Shown here piece after piece: positions 1 through 9,950 of a stretch of 64,000 nucleotides of DNA; position 1 is the first letter of the stretch; each line of letters opens with the position of its first letter. This stretch comes from Arion vulgaris (Eukaryota > Mollusca > Gastropoda > Stylommatophora > Arionidae). The notes below the pieces were generated by a model. That model saw only the letters and a program-made list of their open reading frames with translations, ran no database searches and was not told where the DNA came from. The DNA lies in NCBI GenBank assembly GCA_020796225.1, contig CM036756.1, positions 59,984,616 through 60,048,615 of the forward strand, in the 5' to 3' direction. The position numbers and the translations under genes are program-made.

Positions 1-121
1 TTAGATAATTTATTTGTATATGTTTGAAGTAAGTCAACGCTCACGCCCATGTGTTGCTCTACATGTTTAGATAATTTATTTGTATATGTTTGAAGTAAGT
101 CACGCTCACGCCCATGTGTTG
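1..121. repeat. 65-bp tandem duplication, two copies
   Basis: The segment beginning TTAGATAATTTATTTGTATA at 1 recurs at 66, offset 65 bp. Each copy ends in the first bases of an S3 element (CCCATGTGTTGC); only the second continues into S3. The duplication therefore carried flank plus the S3 5' edge. Confidence 0.85.
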
Positions 122-369
122 CAGGGCATCTCAAGGGGAGCAAAGAATAATAACACTGCCACCAACAAGACATGTCGTAAGAGACGACTGAAATAAGGGC
201 CTAGGGAAGCTACCTTAGTAAATAAAAAGCAGCGCATAAATGAGATGTGCTGGCCTACTTTTAGGCGCATAACTGGCACAAAGTACAATCACTCTTAGGC
301 TCGAATCACATACAAATCACACAGAGTGGTTAACAAGTGGTCGATATGAAGTGTTGAAAGAAGAAGAAG
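107..369 (+). mobile_element. S3-I SINE-like element, complete
   Basis: About 250 bp dispersed repeat with a shared core (GCAAAGAATA, ACATGTCGTAAGAGACGACT) and a 3' end of AAGAAGAAGAAG. At least fourteen other S3-I copies occur in both orientations here. The simple-sequence 3' tail and 5'-truncated relatives suggest a retroposon moved by a LINE. No coding capacity and no strong pol III boxes seen. Confidence 0.8.
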
Positions 370-450
370 TATCTCTCATTGTTCTTAGTTCTAATGACAG
401 ATCATATTATAAAAGACATAAAGTGTGGTAGTTTGCAACTATGTAAGAAA

Positions 451-700
451 GAGACGCAGTAGCATAGTTGTTAGTGAACTCGCTTCTTATTCTAGTGGTC
501 CGCGTTCAATTCTACAGTGGGCGTAGAATATTTTTTCCGACCGTAACTTATCTCATTTCGACTCAGCCATAATTGGGTACTAGTAAAGTGCTGTGAAGTA
601 GTGCCGGCCGGCGTGATGTTGACCATGTCACCTATCGTGTGACCGCGGTCAATGAAAAATATCGGCCTTACACCGTATTACCCAATTTACCTAGGGGTTT
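451..700 (+). mobile_element. S4 tRNA-headed SINE, diverged copy
   Basis: Aligns by eye with the better copies at 42482 and 44614. Box A-like TAGCATAGTTG is followed by a box B-like GTTCAATTCT, then a body with GGCCGGCGTGATG and GTCAATGAAAAAT. It is more mutated than the other two, so probably older. Confidence 0.75.
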
Positions 701-744
701 TAAAAAAAATGGTTTCTTCATTATGTAAGAAAGAGAGAATCTTC

Positions 745-840
745 GTTTGTTTGTCCGAAATATGTGTCCGACATGTGTTTGTCCGAAATATGTTTGTCCG
801 AAATGTGTTTGTCCGAAATATGTTTGTCAGAAAGAGAGTT
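745..840. repeat. 15-bp minisatellite (GTTTGTCCGAAATAT)n
   Basis: Five to six imperfect copies. The period is a multiple of 3, so short repetitive ORFs appear on both strands; these are not genes. Confidence 0.8.
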
Positions 841-877
841 TGAATAAACATAGTGGCAACCGGTGAAATTTATGGTA

Positions 878-957
878 ATGAGCTTCATCAAGAAACAACA
901 AATGACATAGTTCGTCCACATAAGCAGATTACCATAGACAGTGCCTCTCAAAGAGGA
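878..957 (+). mobile_element. LINE-epsilon C-terminal fragment
   Basis: Matches the reverse complement of 9700-9800 (CATCAAGAAACAACAAAT, CACATAAGCAGATTACC). The better copy reads ...KQQIKWFGHISRLPTES..., a motif typical of the region after the reverse transcriptase in non-LTR elements. Only about 80 bp remain. Confidence 0.6.
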
Positions 958-1003
958 TAAATGAGAAAATAAAATTAACTATAGCCTTGTTTTTTTCTTG
1001 TTT

Positions 1004-1259
1004 TTATTCTTCGAACGCTCCATATCGACCCACTTGTTGACCACTCTGTGTGGTTTGTATGTGATCTGAGCCTAAGACAGATTGTACGTTGTGCCAGTTA
1101 TGCGCCTACAAGTAGGCCAGCACATCCGATTTCTGCAAAAATTTTTATTTACTTGGGTAGCTTCCCTAGGTCCTACATCAGTCGCCTATTATGACATGCC
1201 TTGTAGGTTGCAGTGGTACTATTCTTTGCTTCCATTGCGGGCCCTGGCACCATACGGGA
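1004..1259 (-). mobile_element. S3-I element, near complete
   Basis: Reverse-strand copy: TTCTTCGAACGCTCCATATC (tail end) through the core to CGGGCCCTGGCACCATACGGG (5' end). The GAA tail is short. Confidence 0.8.
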
Positions 1260-1439
1260 GGATAACCTTGTTTAAATTGAGGAAAAAATAGTCAATATCT
1301 ATCCTGATAAGTCGTTATTATGTACAGACATGTGTGTACATATATCAATATCTACTCGAGATGTATAGCACATGATAGTGATAAATTGTTAGCTTACCAG
1401 TCACGGACAACATAAACTTTCGACAAAATTTGTTGATAC

Positions 1440-1464
1440 ATACACACATGTACACACATACATG

Positions 1465-1535
<71 letters not shown>

Positions 1536-1560
1536 CCATAAACCACACACACAGACGCAC
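1440..1560. repeat. (CA)n/(TA)n microsatellite
   Basis: About 20 bp of CA repeats followed by about 45 bp of TA and then CACA. The reverse-strand ORF over it (YIYIYI, CVCVCV) is low complexity. Confidence 0.95.
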
Positions 1561-1929
1561 ATACAAACAAAGGATTAGGGCAGCTAATTTAGCTTGATAA
1601 AAAATACACAATGATGAACAAAACTGTTTACTGTAACGAGAAATAAGATTATGTCCACTGGTAAAGCAAAATGTCAACCCAAGATTATCATAAATAATGA
1701 ATGAATTGAATACGTTATTCCTTTTGAACATCTTGGCGACGTAATTAGCATTAGCAGAGATTGTACAAAGTAAATCAGATCGAGACTAGACATAGCATTC
1801 CTCAGGGGGGTTAGTATAAATAAGTTATGACATAAAATAAGTAAAAGACTTCTGAAATAATGTGTATACCCTTTGAAATTATCTATTTTTTGTGAAACTT
1901 AAAAGTAAACCGATGATGGTATGATAAGA
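1561..1929. other. Unassigned AT-rich spacer
   Basis: No repeat family, coding signal or structure recognised. Confidence 0.5.
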
Positions 1930-2038
1930 TTACGAATCAGGAACTCAGAGAAAGAACACAGCAGAAACCAGTGGAGAAAGAGCTCAGAAAGAGACGCTGG
2001 CGATGGATAGGACATACATTGAGAAGACCGACCGGAAG
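1930..2038 (+). mobile_element. LINE-alpha (RTE-like) C-terminal fragment
   Basis: Reads ELRERTQQKPVEKELRKRRW then RWIGHTLRRPTGS, the conserved segment after the reverse transcriptase in RTE-like endonuclease-reverse transcriptase ORFs. It stops abruptly where an opposite-strand LINE-gamma piece begins. Confidence 0.75.
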
Positions 2039-2275
2039 CATTGCTGCTCCCTCTTTAGCTAGTCTGTTAGCAACTTCATTCCCCTTGATCTTGCAGTGTG
2101 AGGGTATCCACTGGATTACTGCTCTCTCAGATTCATGAGATACATGGGTTAAGGTTGATCTGAGATCACTTAGTTCGGTGTTCCTTTCAGATATCAGTGC
2201 TGAGATAGCAGACAATGCGTCAGTCAAAAGCACTATTTTCCCATGTATTTGGTTCGTGTTTTGTGGTGCCATATT
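2039..2275 (-). pseudogene. LINE-gamma RNase H domain fragment
   Basis: Reverse-strand reading frame with RNase H features: LLTDALSAISAL (strand with the catalytic Asp position) and VIQWIPSHCKIKGNEVANRL followed by AKEGA, the His/Asn motif at the domain's C-terminal part. This belongs to the RNase H carried by I/Jockey-type non-LTR retrotransposons. The frame runs on into the opposite-strand LINE-alpha fragment, so the 111-codon ORF (1937-2272) is chimeric. Upstream catalytic acidic residues are absent; inactive. Confidence 0.75.
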
Positions 2276-2333
2276 TGCAGCTGCACTGAGGAACAGATAA
2301 TGAACATGAAGCAGGTTTTACATTACTTTAAAT

Positions 2334-2550
2334 CATAGGTTACCAAAGTTGGTGGTACCGCCTTCAGTGAGAGTTGAAGCGTTTTTAGGGGACGATAGTG
2401 GGTTCTAAAGCATTGACGGAAGGATGGGGTTGGCGGGGAGGGGTGCATTCAGGCGATCTAGGAGTCGGTGGCTCTTTATAGAAGAAATTAATAATATATA
2501 TTTAATGATAAATTATTTTCGTGATTTTGCGATTGATTGAATAACTGTGT
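2334..2550 (-). mobile_element. Relic related to the hAT MITE at 19668
   Basis: Shares GTTACCAAAG edge sequence, GACGATAGTGGGTTC, AGAAGAAATTAATAAT and TTCGTGATTTTGCGATTG with the reverse complement of 19668-20129. The distal end is missing or replaced before the LINE-beta fragment. No TSD found. Confidence 0.6.
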
Positions 2551-2619
2551 TCAAGATTAAACACACATTAACCACTACAGTTCAAAATTTAACGGCATAA
2601 GCAGTAAATATATCATTAG

Positions 2620-2835
2620 TGACTATTTGTGGAAAGAACAATACTAGAGGGTAGGGTCCCAGGACGCAGAGGCAGAGGTAGACCAAGAAGAAGATGGCTA
2701 CAAGATATTAAAGAAACCATGAATATGACCATCGATGAAGTGGGTGAACTGGCAAGAGACAGAGTGAATTTCAAATGTGCTGCAAAGAGAGCAACGTCCT
2801 ATAAAGGATACGCACCTTGATGATGTTGATGATGA
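2620..2835 (+). pseudogene. LINE-beta C-terminal tail with GAT-type 3' end
   Basis: The frame reads ERTILEGRVPGRRGRGRPRR followed by RWLQDIKETMNMTIDEVGEL and ends ...AKRATSYKGYAP-stop, then TGATGATGTTGATGATGAG. The basic GRPRRRW block and trailing (GAT)n mark the extreme 3' end of a non-LTR retrotransposon. The opposite-strand copy at 47890 is very similar. Confidence 0.8.
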
Positions 2836-2996
2836 GTGGTTATTTACGTTGAAAATATCAAACTGCTTGAACGCAGACAATTGTTATAATGGCTAAAGAG
2901 GTTGAGGAGGGGAGGGTGGCGCTAAAATATTTATGTTTCGCAAAGTGAGCGGTGTCCCGAAACAGTTTGAGAACCTATGCTTTAAATAAATTTGGT

Positions 2997-3205
2997 GCCC
3001 GTCTGTCCAGCGTGTTCGTAGCGCGTTGGACTACGGGTGACTATCCCTCTGTATGTTCGGGTTCAATTCCGCTGGATGGCAGAAAAAGCCACAGATTCCC
3101 CAGAGTTACGGTGTTCGTGGCACCGAACCGAAGGGTTGCGATGTCCATGGCACCGAGCCGAAGAACTGAAAAGCTCAAATGCTTCTGTATCGAAAAAATT
3201 TAAAA
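2997..3205 (+). mobile_element. S1 tRNA-derived SINE, full length
   Basis: The tRNA-like head has box A around CGTAGCGCGTTGGAC and box B GGTTCAATTCC. The body includes ACGGTGTTCGTGGCACCGAA and GGTTGCGATGTCCATGGCAC, and the element ends in an A-rich tail. A weak AAATTTG flank may be the TSD. Confidence 0.9.
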
Positions 3206-3540
3206 ATAAAAAATTTGTTTTATCTTTGTAAAAAGTATCTCAAACAATGGGCAGACAGAAAATAAATTTCAGAAATAATGGCAGCATACAACAGACCAGA
3301 GATTGAACGTTTAGTGAATACAAAATAATCTATTGATCACATAATAGGAAAGAATTATATGCATATATAAGTACAGGATAAATCAATTTAAGTAGAGACC
3401 AGGCTGTAACATTTCGAACAAAATATCAAGCTAGCCATATAAATGAAGTCATCAAAAGTAATTTAATACTCAAAGGACACATTTGTGGTGAGGGAATTTC
3501 TCGTTAACGTCCCTTAGGCATAATGCAAGATGGTGATGAT
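3206..3540. other. Unassigned spacer
   Basis: AT-rich; nothing recognised apart from a short TGATGATGAT run near 3533. Confidence 0.4.
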
Positions 3541-3544
3541 GATT

Positions 3545-4310
3545 ATTGGATACATTTGTGCAGTTCAAGATGTGGGTTATTTAAATAAGTGTTGCAGTTC
3601 AAGATGTAGGTTATTTAAATAAGTGTTGCAGTTCAGAGTTATCTATATAGATAAATTATTGCATTTTAAGAAGTGGAATATATGACTAGGTTTTGCAGTT
3701 CAAAAATGTAGGTTATAGAAATAAGTGTTACATTTCATGAAATGGACTGAATAAATGAATGAATAAATTGTTACATTTCATGAAATGGACTGAATAAATG
3801 AATGAATAAATTGTTGCATTCATGAAATGGACTGAATAAATGGATGAATAAATTGTTGCATTTCATGAAATGGACTGAATAAATGAATGAATAAATTGTT
3901 GCATTTCATGAAATGGACTGAATAAATGAATGCATAAATTGTTGTATTTCATGAAATGGACTGAATAAATGAATGAATAAATTGTTGCATTTCAGGAAAT
4001 GAACTGAATAAATGAATGAATAAATTGTTGCATTTCAGGGGAAATGGACTGAATACATGAATGAATGAATTGCTGTATTTCATGAAATGGACTGAATAAA
4101 TGACTTAATAAATTGTTGCATTTCATGAAATGGACGGAATAAATGAATTAATAAATTGTTGCATTTCTTGAAATGGAATGAATAAATGAATGAATAAAAT
4201 TGTTGCATTTCATGAAATGGACCGAATAAATGAATGAATAAATTGTTGTATTTCAAGAATCACGTTTATATAAATAACTTTTGCAGTTCAAGAAGTTATA
4301 TGTTAAAAGT
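3545..4310. repeat. 43-bp minisatellite with diverged edges
   Basis: The core (about 3731-4255) has ~13 monomers of 43 bp built on CATTTCATGAAATGGACTGA plus ATAAATGAATGAATAAATTG; each contains the palindrome TTTCATGAAA. Flanking stretches 3545-3730 and 4255-4310 carry much more diverged monomers (TTGCAGTTCAAGATGTAGG...). This matches homogenisation by unequal exchange in the centre with decaying edges. Confidence 0.9.
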
Positions 4311-4325
4311 TATATATGATATATG

Positions 4326-4527
4326 GAAGAGTCTCTGTGACTAAGTGGTTAAGCCCATGCCTTGCATCCCGAAGTTCGTATTTTTGAATCCGAATCTTGC
4401 CATTCTGTTCCCGATTTCATATTTTCCAGGGACAATTAGGATTGTTGCTGTCGTTACGGATACGTGCTTTGTCCATTACGCCTGACAGATGGCGTGCCAT
4501 TTCCCAAAAAGAGAGACCGAGCGATAC
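4326..4527 (+). mobile_element. S2 tRNA-derived SINE, lacking its 3' tail
   Basis: The head shows box A GACTAAGTGGTTAAGCC (Ser/Leu-like) and a weak box B TTTTTGAATCC. The body follows the S2 consensus (GGATTGTTGCTG, GTGCTTTGTCC, GGCGTGCCATTTC). It ends near GAGACCGAGCG without the usual AATGAAGTCAATCCTTCGG tail. Confidence 0.75.
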
Positions 4528-4734
4528 CAGACACATGGAAGCAAGATTAGTTATTAGACTTGACTACAGGCGTCGTAGGAGTGTAAAGGCGATGATGAGG
4601 AAACTAAAGAGGAACAACTTGAAAGATCAGCGGAAAAGGATAACAAATGTAAAATTAAGTGTTGAAGATTACAACTAGATTTAAACTAAATTCTCGTGTG
4701 AAGAAAGGAAAGGATACAACTGTTAGTACATATA

Positions 4735-4950
4735 TTTGCCTCTCGTAACGTATACGTTACATAGATTCTGCAAGTCATTTCTCCATACCGATCTGTCCTG
4801 GACAACTCACTCAATCTCTTCCATGGAATTGAGTCCGATATCTCTTGACTCTCTCAACAAAATTGGCTTGAGTGTTTCCCTAAGGCGTCCTCTCTATCTT
4901 GAACCCTCTGTCTCCCATTTTAATGTCTGCTTTGGTATTCATCTATAATC
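4735..4950 (-). mobile_element. LINE-zeta tail fragment
   Basis: Related by eye to 41150-41325 and 48285-48450 on the opposite strand (CGTAACGTATACGTTACATA, GCAAGTCATTTCTCCATACC). Those copies read like DR-W-NCLHALCNV-YERE, the usual end of a reverse-transcriptase ORF. Broken by stops. Confidence 0.55.
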
Positions 4951-5224
4951 TTGCTTTCACAAAATTGCTAAAGCAAAATAAAATACACACTGTATACCGT
5001 AGAATATAATTCATATTTTTATTATTTTGTTACTAAAAATCACCTTAAAGTACTGAAAATATGTACTTTAACGGGTTTCTTACCATAAAAATGGCTACTT
5101 GAAAGTTATAATGTTTATATTATTCAGATTATTTTATTCTTAGAAATAATCATGAAATACTAAAGTATATGGTGGCTTTTAAAACCAAAAAATCCAGAAA
5201 ATAATTGGAATTTGGTTTCTATTT

Positions 5225-6610
5225 GTTTGTTTTTAATGGGTTAGAAACATGGATAACGAGTAAAATAATAACTCATAAATTGCAAACATTCATCAACTGG
5301 TGTCTGTAGAAACATGGAGAACGAGTAAAATAATAACTCATAAATTGCAAACATTCATCAACTGGTGTCTGTAGAAACATGGAGAACGAGTAAAATAATA
5401 ACTCATAAATTGCAAACATTCATCAACTGGTGTCTGTAGAAACATGGAGAACAACTAAAATAATAACTCATAAATTGCAAACATTCATCAACTGGTGTCT
5501 GTAGAAACATGGATAACAACTAAAATAATAACTCATAAATTGCAAACATTCATCAACTGGTGTCTGTAGAAACATGGATAACAACTAAAATAATAACTCA
5601 TAAATTGTAAACATTCATCAACTGGTGTCTGTAGAAACATGGATAACAACTAAAATAATAACTCATAAATTGTAAACATTCATCAACTGGTGTCTGTAGA
5701 AACATGGATAACAACTAAAATAATAACTCATAAATTGTAAACATTCATCAACTGGTGTCTGTAGAAACATGGATAACAACTAAAATAATAACTCATAAAT
5801 TGTAAACATTCATCAACTGGTGTCTGTAGAAACATGGATAACAACTAAAATAATAACTCATAAATTGTAAACATTCATCAACTGGTGTCTGTAGAAACAT
5901 GGATAACAACTAAAATAATAACTCATAAATTGTAAACATTCATCAACTGGTGTCTGTAGAAACATGGATAACAACTAAAATAATAACTCATAAATTGCAA
6001 ACATTCATCAACTGGTGTCTGTAGAAACATGGATAACAACTAAAATAATAACTCATAAATTGTAAACATTCATCAACTGGTGTCTGTAGAACATGGATAA
6101 AACTAAATAATAACTCATAAATTGCAAACATTCATCAACTGGTGTCTGTAGAAACATGGATAACAACTAAAATAATAACTCATAAATTGTAAACATTCAT
6201 CAACTGGTGTCTGTAGAAACATGGATAACAACTAAAATAATAACTCATAAATTGCAAACATTCATCAACTGGTGTCTGCGCAGAATAGAGGGACAGAGAT
6301 TGTATGATAGGGTTACAAATGAAGAACTTATGGAGAGAACAAGACAGATTCTAGTGAACCAAGAGGTTAAAAAAAACAGCTAACACTGGATAGCAAACAC
6401 ATTGCGAAAACCAGAGGGAATATAACAAGAAAGGTCCTTTTCTGGAACCCGCAGGAACAGTTAAATATGGAGGGGGGTCGAGAAATATTTGGAGACGAGA
6501 TTTGGAGGTAGAGATCAACAATATAAAGAAGAGCTGGAGGGAGCTGCAGGAGATAGCTGATGGGAAGACTTGGCATGAGTTGGTTGAGGACATATGCCCC
6601 AATCCGGGTT
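5225..6610 (+). mobile_element. LINE-alpha fragment carrying an internal 65-bp array
   Basis: Before the array the frame gives GLETWITSKIITHKLQTFIN, and after it the sequence resumes CLRRIEGQRLYDRVTNEELM and later a degenerate RWI-NTLRKP...WNPQEQ segment. This is the thumb/C-terminal region of RTE-like reverse transcriptases. Stops and indels abound. Everything between is a tandem expansion of the ETW...CL coding segment. Confidence 0.75.
5244..6278. repeat. 65-bp minisatellite, 16 monomers, LINE-derived
   Basis: Monomer starts GAAACATGGATAACAACTAA and ends CATCAACTGGTGTCTGTA. Monomers 1-3 carry AACGAG, later ones AACAAC, and GCAAAC/GTAAAC variants occur in blocks; one monomer near 6090 has small deletions. 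The single-copy LINE reading frame enters on the left and leaves on the right. Confidence 0.95.
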
Positions 6611-7082
6611 AAAAAGACAAGAGTTTGTATCATACAAATGGTATATGGAAATAAATCACATTTTAGCCTGTTATATTATGTTATGCGATCGACGTTATGG
6701 TACATTGGGTATTACCATCTGTTCTTTATCCTCCGCTGCAGCAGCCATTTTAAAGTCCACTTTCTCACCGCAGCCATCAGAAGCTGGTTGTTATATCTTC
6801 TCTCTCTACCACGAAGACGACACTGTCTGGAACGTATAGGCGTAACTCTTTATTCTTGCCTTTGCTCCTGTGTATGCGTCTCGTCCATATCACATAAAAG
6901 TAAAATGTTAAACTGTGCTTGTCTATTGTACTATTACTCTTATGCAAATCATGATAATAAAACTACATTGTAGATTATCATGAAGACAATAGGCAATATG
7001 TTCGAATATTGAATATGAAAATATGCTTTCATATAGAGCAGAATCGTCAGCGATCGCTTCTTTAATCTGAGATATATCTTCG
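6611..7082. other. Unassigned spacer
   Basis: An open stretch 6560-6973 (+) has no recognisable domain and begins inside the LINE relic. Nothing supported. Confidence 0.4.
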
Positions 7083-7250
7083 CAGTGGTAGCTCGTCATT
7101 AAGGGCCAGTGGGGCCGGGCCCAGCCAAAAAATAATGTGTAACATGTATTTATTATTTTATAAATTAAAATATAACCTAACCTAAAACCATGAATTGTCC
7201 GAAAATTTGTGTCTGGCCCCACCAACAAAAATGAGCACGAACCGCCACTG
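7083..7250. mobile_element. 168-bp hAT-like MITE, family M1
   Basis: Imperfect terminal inverted repeats: CAGTGGTAGCTCGTCATTAA at the left and the complement of GAGCACGAACCGCCACTG at the right. Flanks 7075-7082 TATCTTCG and 7251-7258 CATCTTCG form an 8-bp TSD with one mismatch, the hAT signature. A sister copy lies at 23019. No ORF. Confidence 0.85.
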
Positions 7251-7637
7251 CATCTTCGAAAAATACAGAGAACACATTGTGAATTTTCTTATTTGAGTTA
7301 TAGACTGAACCAAATTCGTCGACTATTTCAACATCATACATTTTTGATCAGCGTGACGGACATGGGATTTCCATCTCATGAGATTAACCTAATCCAAATG
7401 TGTGTATCATGAACACCAGGTTGATGTTAGTCTATCTGGTAAGTATCATAATGATCGAAGTTACAAAATGGAGTAGGATAACACTATTTCTTATCTCTAT
7501 ACGTTTTATTTAGCATCTATGCAGAACACGACTTGAGAGATATCAGGTGGACCAAAACCACAAACATGTTGTTCGGTTACAAATGGTGGAAATATTATTC
7601 CAAACCTTAGATACGCAGATGACACAGTACCCTTTAT
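7251..7637. other. Unassigned spacer
   Basis: No recognised repeat or gene. Confidence 0.4.
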
Positions 7638-7648
7638 AAATGATGAAA

Positions 7649-7900
7649 CGCTCGAGTGGTTACCGTGGCCCAAATTTGGGGTGTAAAGAATAGAACCACT
7701 GTTACCTGCCACGCATGTCGTAAAAGGCAACTAAGGAGGATCGGCTGAAATCGGATGCACGTGTCTTAAACATATAGAAGTATATGCGTTTAGGTGCCTA
7801 CTAAACCAATGTGCAAAGTATACACGTTCATAGCAAAGATCAAACATATCACAAAGAGTGATTAAAATTGGTCGTAAAGAACGAACGCAAAGAAGAAGAA
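7649..7900 (+). mobile_element. S3-II element, full length with exact TSD
   Basis: Starts CGCTCGAGTGGTTACCGTGG, contains CCACGCATGTCGTAAAAGGC and ends AACGCAAAGAAGAAGAA. An 11-bp TSD AAATGATGAAA sits at 7638-7648 and 7899-7909. S3-II shares the S3-I core but has a different middle. Confidence 0.9.
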
Positions 7901-8119
7901 ATGATGAAAAATTATTGCAACAACTAATCATGTCCGTTAAAAATCACAGTAAAGACTTTATTTTAAGGACAAAATAAACTACCCGTAACCTGGACCACTG
8001 TAAATCTGTATTTCATCGCTGCCATTCTGCCCTATTTAATGTTTATGCTCAACATTTGTTTTCGAAAACTCTTTATGAACTCTATTAAATAGAAAGTTGG
8101 ATAGATAGCATAGTTAAAT

Positions 8120-8455
8120 TCTGCCAGGGGACTAAGAAAACCATCACACAAGTCACCAGAGAAATGCAAGACAAATACATAAAACCACGACACTGGGTTA
8201 ACAACCCGGTAACAGTGTGCTGACAAATGATGTATTCTGTCAGGGACTAAGAAAACCATCACACAAGTCACCAGAGAAGTGCAAGACAAATACATAAAAC
8301 CACGACACTGGGTTAACAACCCGGTAACAGTGTGCTGACAAATGATGTATTCTGCCAGGGACTAAGAAAACCATCACACAAGTCACCAGAGAAATGCCAG
8401 ACAAATACATAAAACCACGACACTGGGTTAACAACCCGGTAACAGTGTTCTGGTA
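8120..8455. repeat. 115-bp tandem repeat, three copies
   Basis: Monomer begins ACTAAGAAAACCATCACACA and ends with CAACCCGGTAACAGTGT. Starts are at about 8131, 8246 and 8361. It lies just upstream of a LINE-alpha fragment and may be duplicated 5' untranslated sequence of that element (inference). Confidence 0.85.
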
Positions 8456-8459
8456 ATCC

Positions 8460-8945
8460 AGGTTGGGGTTGTGCGATGGGCTAACTACCCATCCATTTAA
8501 AAAAAACAGTAGTTGCAGAAACCAAAAACAAATTGTTCAAACGAGTCACTAGGGCAAATACAAATAAGATCCAGACCTTTGTCAACGGATGTTTGCGGCG
8601 GATTCTCAGATTGAGATGGTATGATAGAGTTACAAACACGGATCTGTGGATAAGAACAGGGCAGGAACCTATGATGACACAGGTCAAGAGGAGAAGATGG
8701 CGATGGATAGGCCATACCTTGCGGAAGACACAGTCGAGTGTCACTAGACAGGTGCTCGAGTGGAACCCGCAGGGAAAACGAAAGAGGAGCCCTAAGCAGA
8801 CTTGGAGACCAGGTCTTACTGAGGAGCTGAAGAGTGCTCAATTGACCTGGGAGAACATAAAAAGAACAGCCAGAGACCGAGAAGAGTGGCGAACAACTGT
8901 TGAGGCCCTATGCTCCACGAGGAGCGGAGAGGATTAATGACGATG
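8460..8945 (+). pseudogene. LINE-alpha (RTE-like) C-terminal ORF, best preserved
   Basis: An open frame 8533-8934 gives a 134-residue C-terminal domain: IQTFVNGCLRRILRLRWYDR, then RRWRWIGHTLRKTQSSVTRQ, ...WNPQGKRKRSPKQTW... and ...ARDREEWRTTVEALCSTR. These are the hallmark blocks that follow the catalytic domain in RTE-like endonuclease-reverse transcriptases. No endonuclease or catalytic YADD region is present, so it is a relic. 8460-8530 may be a 5' fragment of the same element joined by internal deletion. A (GAA)-like tail follows (AAAAGAAGAAGAATAT). Confidence 0.8.
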
Positions 8946-9287
8946 AACAGTGTTCTGACAAAAGAAGAAGAATATAAAATAGATCAGGACGTGAGGTATT
9001 CAGTTCACTATTACGTTACAAATTCACTATTAAATATATTTCTAACTGAATCACGAGGAGTTCAACATTACCGTAGACTGGTGTCATTTATTTCCATCGC
9101 TAGTTTCAATTATGTTCTACTTAATAAGTTTGACAAACAAGACGGTAACTGCTGTTCAGATTCCTGTTTGAGACAAATAATCATTTATTCGATTCCAACC
9201 CAAGTCTCTCATTCATTCACGCCCAGTATTCAAGCTGAAATTCCAACTAAATAATAAAATATTCATGGTTTTGTGTTCTTTCCTCTC
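8946..9287. other. Unassigned spacer
   Basis: The ORF at 8910-9254 (+) starts within the LINE tail and has no recognised domain. Confidence 0.4.
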
Positions 9288-9531
9288 CCGTGTGGTGTCG
9301 GGCCCGCTAGGGAAACAAAGAATAGCACCACTGCAACCTACAAGGCATTCGAAAGTGGCGACTGATGTAGTGGCCTAGGGAAGCTACACCAGTAAATAAA
9401 AAGTGTCGCAGAAATCGGATGTGTTGGCCAACTTATAGGCGCATAACTGGCACAATGTGCAATCGCTCTTACGCTCAAATCCCATGCACATCACAAAGAG
9501 TGGTTAACAAGTGGTCGAGATGCAGCGTTTG
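9288..9531 (+). mobile_element. S3-I element
   Basis: GTGTGGTGTCGGGCCCGCTA at the 5' end, core AAAGAATAGCACCACTGCAA, 3' part GAGTGGTTAACAAGTGGTCG. The GAA tail is absent. Confidence 0.8.
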
Positions 9532-9574
9532 ACGTAAAAGTATTCTTTCTCTTTTCTTTCTCTAACCCTGTTTT

Positions 9575-9810
9575 GCTAACAGCATCAGGATAAGAAGAGA
9601 TTTCTAGAACGGGATTTTGTGTGCGATTCATAAACAGTGATTTTCGTCGACTCTGTTATCTATGCTTTGCTTGGCCTGCCTTTTGCTTTGTATCCACTGT
9701 ATCGGAGTAACACTGCTCTTTAATGCGCACTTTCTGTTGGTAATCTGCTTATGTGGCCGAACCATTTAATTTGTTGTTTCTTGATGAAGTTCAGTACTGA
9801 AGTTATACCA
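9575..9810 (-). mobile_element. LINE-epsilon C-terminal fragment
   Basis: The reverse-strand frame reads IKKQQIKWFGHISRLPTES and, after a stop, RAVLLRYSGYKAKGRP. It is inverted relative to the expanded copy beginning at 9951. Confidence 0.65.
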
Positions 9811-9950
9811 CTATTATCATGATGTCTTCATTTCTAAACCAGTCTCTTCTTGTAGCTCCCCTCTGTTGTGACTAGTTTTCTTCGGTCATTTAATGTCATC
9901 ATCCATTTTTGGTACTGATAGAATAATGTGGGGAAAAATATTTTGTGTAA

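Noticed and set aside
1345..1731. 128-codon reverse ORF with YIYIYI and CVCVCV
   Set aside because: Runs through a (CA)n/(TA)n microsatellite.
6560..6973. 137-codon ORF (+)
   Set aside because: Begins within a decayed LINE-alpha fragment, in the wrong frame, and shows no recognised domain.
8533..8937. Host DNA-binding protein from the Arg-rich 134-codon ORF
   Set aside because: Sequence blocks match LINE ORF C-termini, and other decayed copies occur at 33065, 39111 and 57430.
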